A stretch of 14,270 nt of DNA from Schaedlerella sp. (GTDB lineage: Bacteria > Bacillota > Clostridia > Lachnospirales > Lachnospiraceae), in contig JAHHTO010000055.1 in NCBI GenBank assembly GCA_020024595.1, positions 1-14,270 of the forward strand, given 5' to 3'. Shown one piece after another: positions 13,862 to 14,270 of the stretch (positions within the stretch are counted from its first letter, which is position 1; every line of letters starts with the position of its first letter). The position numbers and the translations under genes were made by a program. The notes below the pieces were generated by a model, which was given only the letters and a program-made list of their open reading frames with translations, had not been told where the DNA came from and made no database searches.

Positions 13862-14270
13862 AGTGTTTTGCCCTCCGCTTGTTTCGCCTTTTCTGCATGC
13901 AGAATCCGTTCTTCTCCGGTCTTTAGATTCACTACTTCTATAATATGACTTTTTTGCAGATAGAGAAGACTGTCTGCTTGTACACGCCTGCCATATTCTT
14001 CGTAATCACTCCTTGTTTCATCCAATCTCCGTTTCCTAAGAGCGATACATTTTCCTTTTTCGCGAAAATCCTTTGCCAGCGAGAATGCCCACTGTAAACT
14101 ATCTTCTGTATATACGATCAAATTCCGATGACCTGCATCCACTGCAATTTTCTGACGGCTTAAAGCACTCATCAATTCATCTACGATGATGGCGAAACCA
14201 ATCGAAGGTGTGCTCTTTCCGAATTTCTCCAGAAGATGATCATATCGTCCCCCTCGGACGATAGCATCAC
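13858..14270 (-). CDS. hisZ: ATP phosphoribosyltransferase regulatory subunit (partial, N-terminus outside window)
   Basis: Only the last 136 residues are present, and the frame is open to the right edge (first full codon at 14268). The fragment begins with the class II aminoacyl-tRNA synthetase-like motif GGRYDHLLEKFG followed by PSIGFAIIVDEL, typical of HisZ, a paralogue of histidyl-tRNA synthetase without charging activity. The rest (IAVDAGHRNLIVYTED onward) is the C-terminal region, shorter and different from the HisRS anticodon-binding domain. HisZ is required for activity and histidine feedback of short-form HisG, whose gene overlaps it by four bases. Its upstream promoter is not in the window. 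Confidence 0.92.
   Translation of the reverse strand, partial: DAIVRGGRYDHLLEKFGKSTPSIGFAIIVDELMSALSRQKIAVDAGHRNLIVYTEDSLQWAFSLAKDFREKGKCIALRKRRLDETRSDYEEYGRRVQADSLLYLQKSHIIEVVNLKTGEERILHAEKAKQAEGKTL

Overview
The window is AT-rich, and almost every gene is read leftward (minus strand) with strong AGGAGG-type ribosome binding sites. It looks like a chromosomal piece of a gut-type Gram-positive anaerobe, most likely Lachnospiraceae/Clostridia. The reasons are the short-form HisG with HisZ, the HisF-like/HisIE fusion, the class B sortase pilus operon, and the TetR plus double-ATPase ECF transporter start. The family assignment is inference; no rRNA or marker gene is present.

Layout from right to left, in the direction of transcription. 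(1) 14270-10010: histidine operon hisZ (partial), hisG, hisD, hisB and a HisF-like/HisIE fusion, ending in a strong 14-bp hairpin terminator at 9942-9982. (2) 9918-8784: a small unknown one-pass membrane protein, then a monofunctional peptidoglycan glycosyltransferase (GT51), closed by a 15-bp hairpin terminator. (3) 8597-4437: a five-gene sortase-pilus operon isolated by terminators on both sides. It holds an ancillary/tip-like surface protein (PPDTG sorting signal), a small coiled-coil protein, a SipA-like signal-peptidase homologue lacking the general-base lysine, an FctA-like major pilin (SPTG sorting signal) and a class B sortase. (4) 4369-2659: a MarR regulator plus FUSC-family membrane protein, with a near-consensus promoter, a palindrome over the likely start site and a terminator. 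(5) 2533-1707: a membrane-anchored extracellular protein of unknown function whose reading frame is broken near two A6 tracts. (6) 1668-1: a TetR regulator with a textbook promoter and tandem 15-bp operator-like repeats, a leaky-looking terminator, then the start of an ECF-type ABC protein with two ATPase domains that runs off the window.

The most interesting part is the pilus operon. Gene content and protein features match the streptococcal FCT-region logic (FctA, SipA and SrtC1/SrtB-type sortase, with a Cpa-like ancillary pilin), including loss of the signal-peptidase lysine at the equivalent position. It also carries a small unknown protein inside the operon. Second is the histidine fusion, whose N-terminal HisF-like barrel has lost both catalytic aspartates. 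Third is the frameshift in the extracellular protein, which could be decay, phase variation or slippage. There is no gene-free stretch longer than about 230 bases, no tRNA or rRNA, no CRISPR array and no insertion sequence that I can see.
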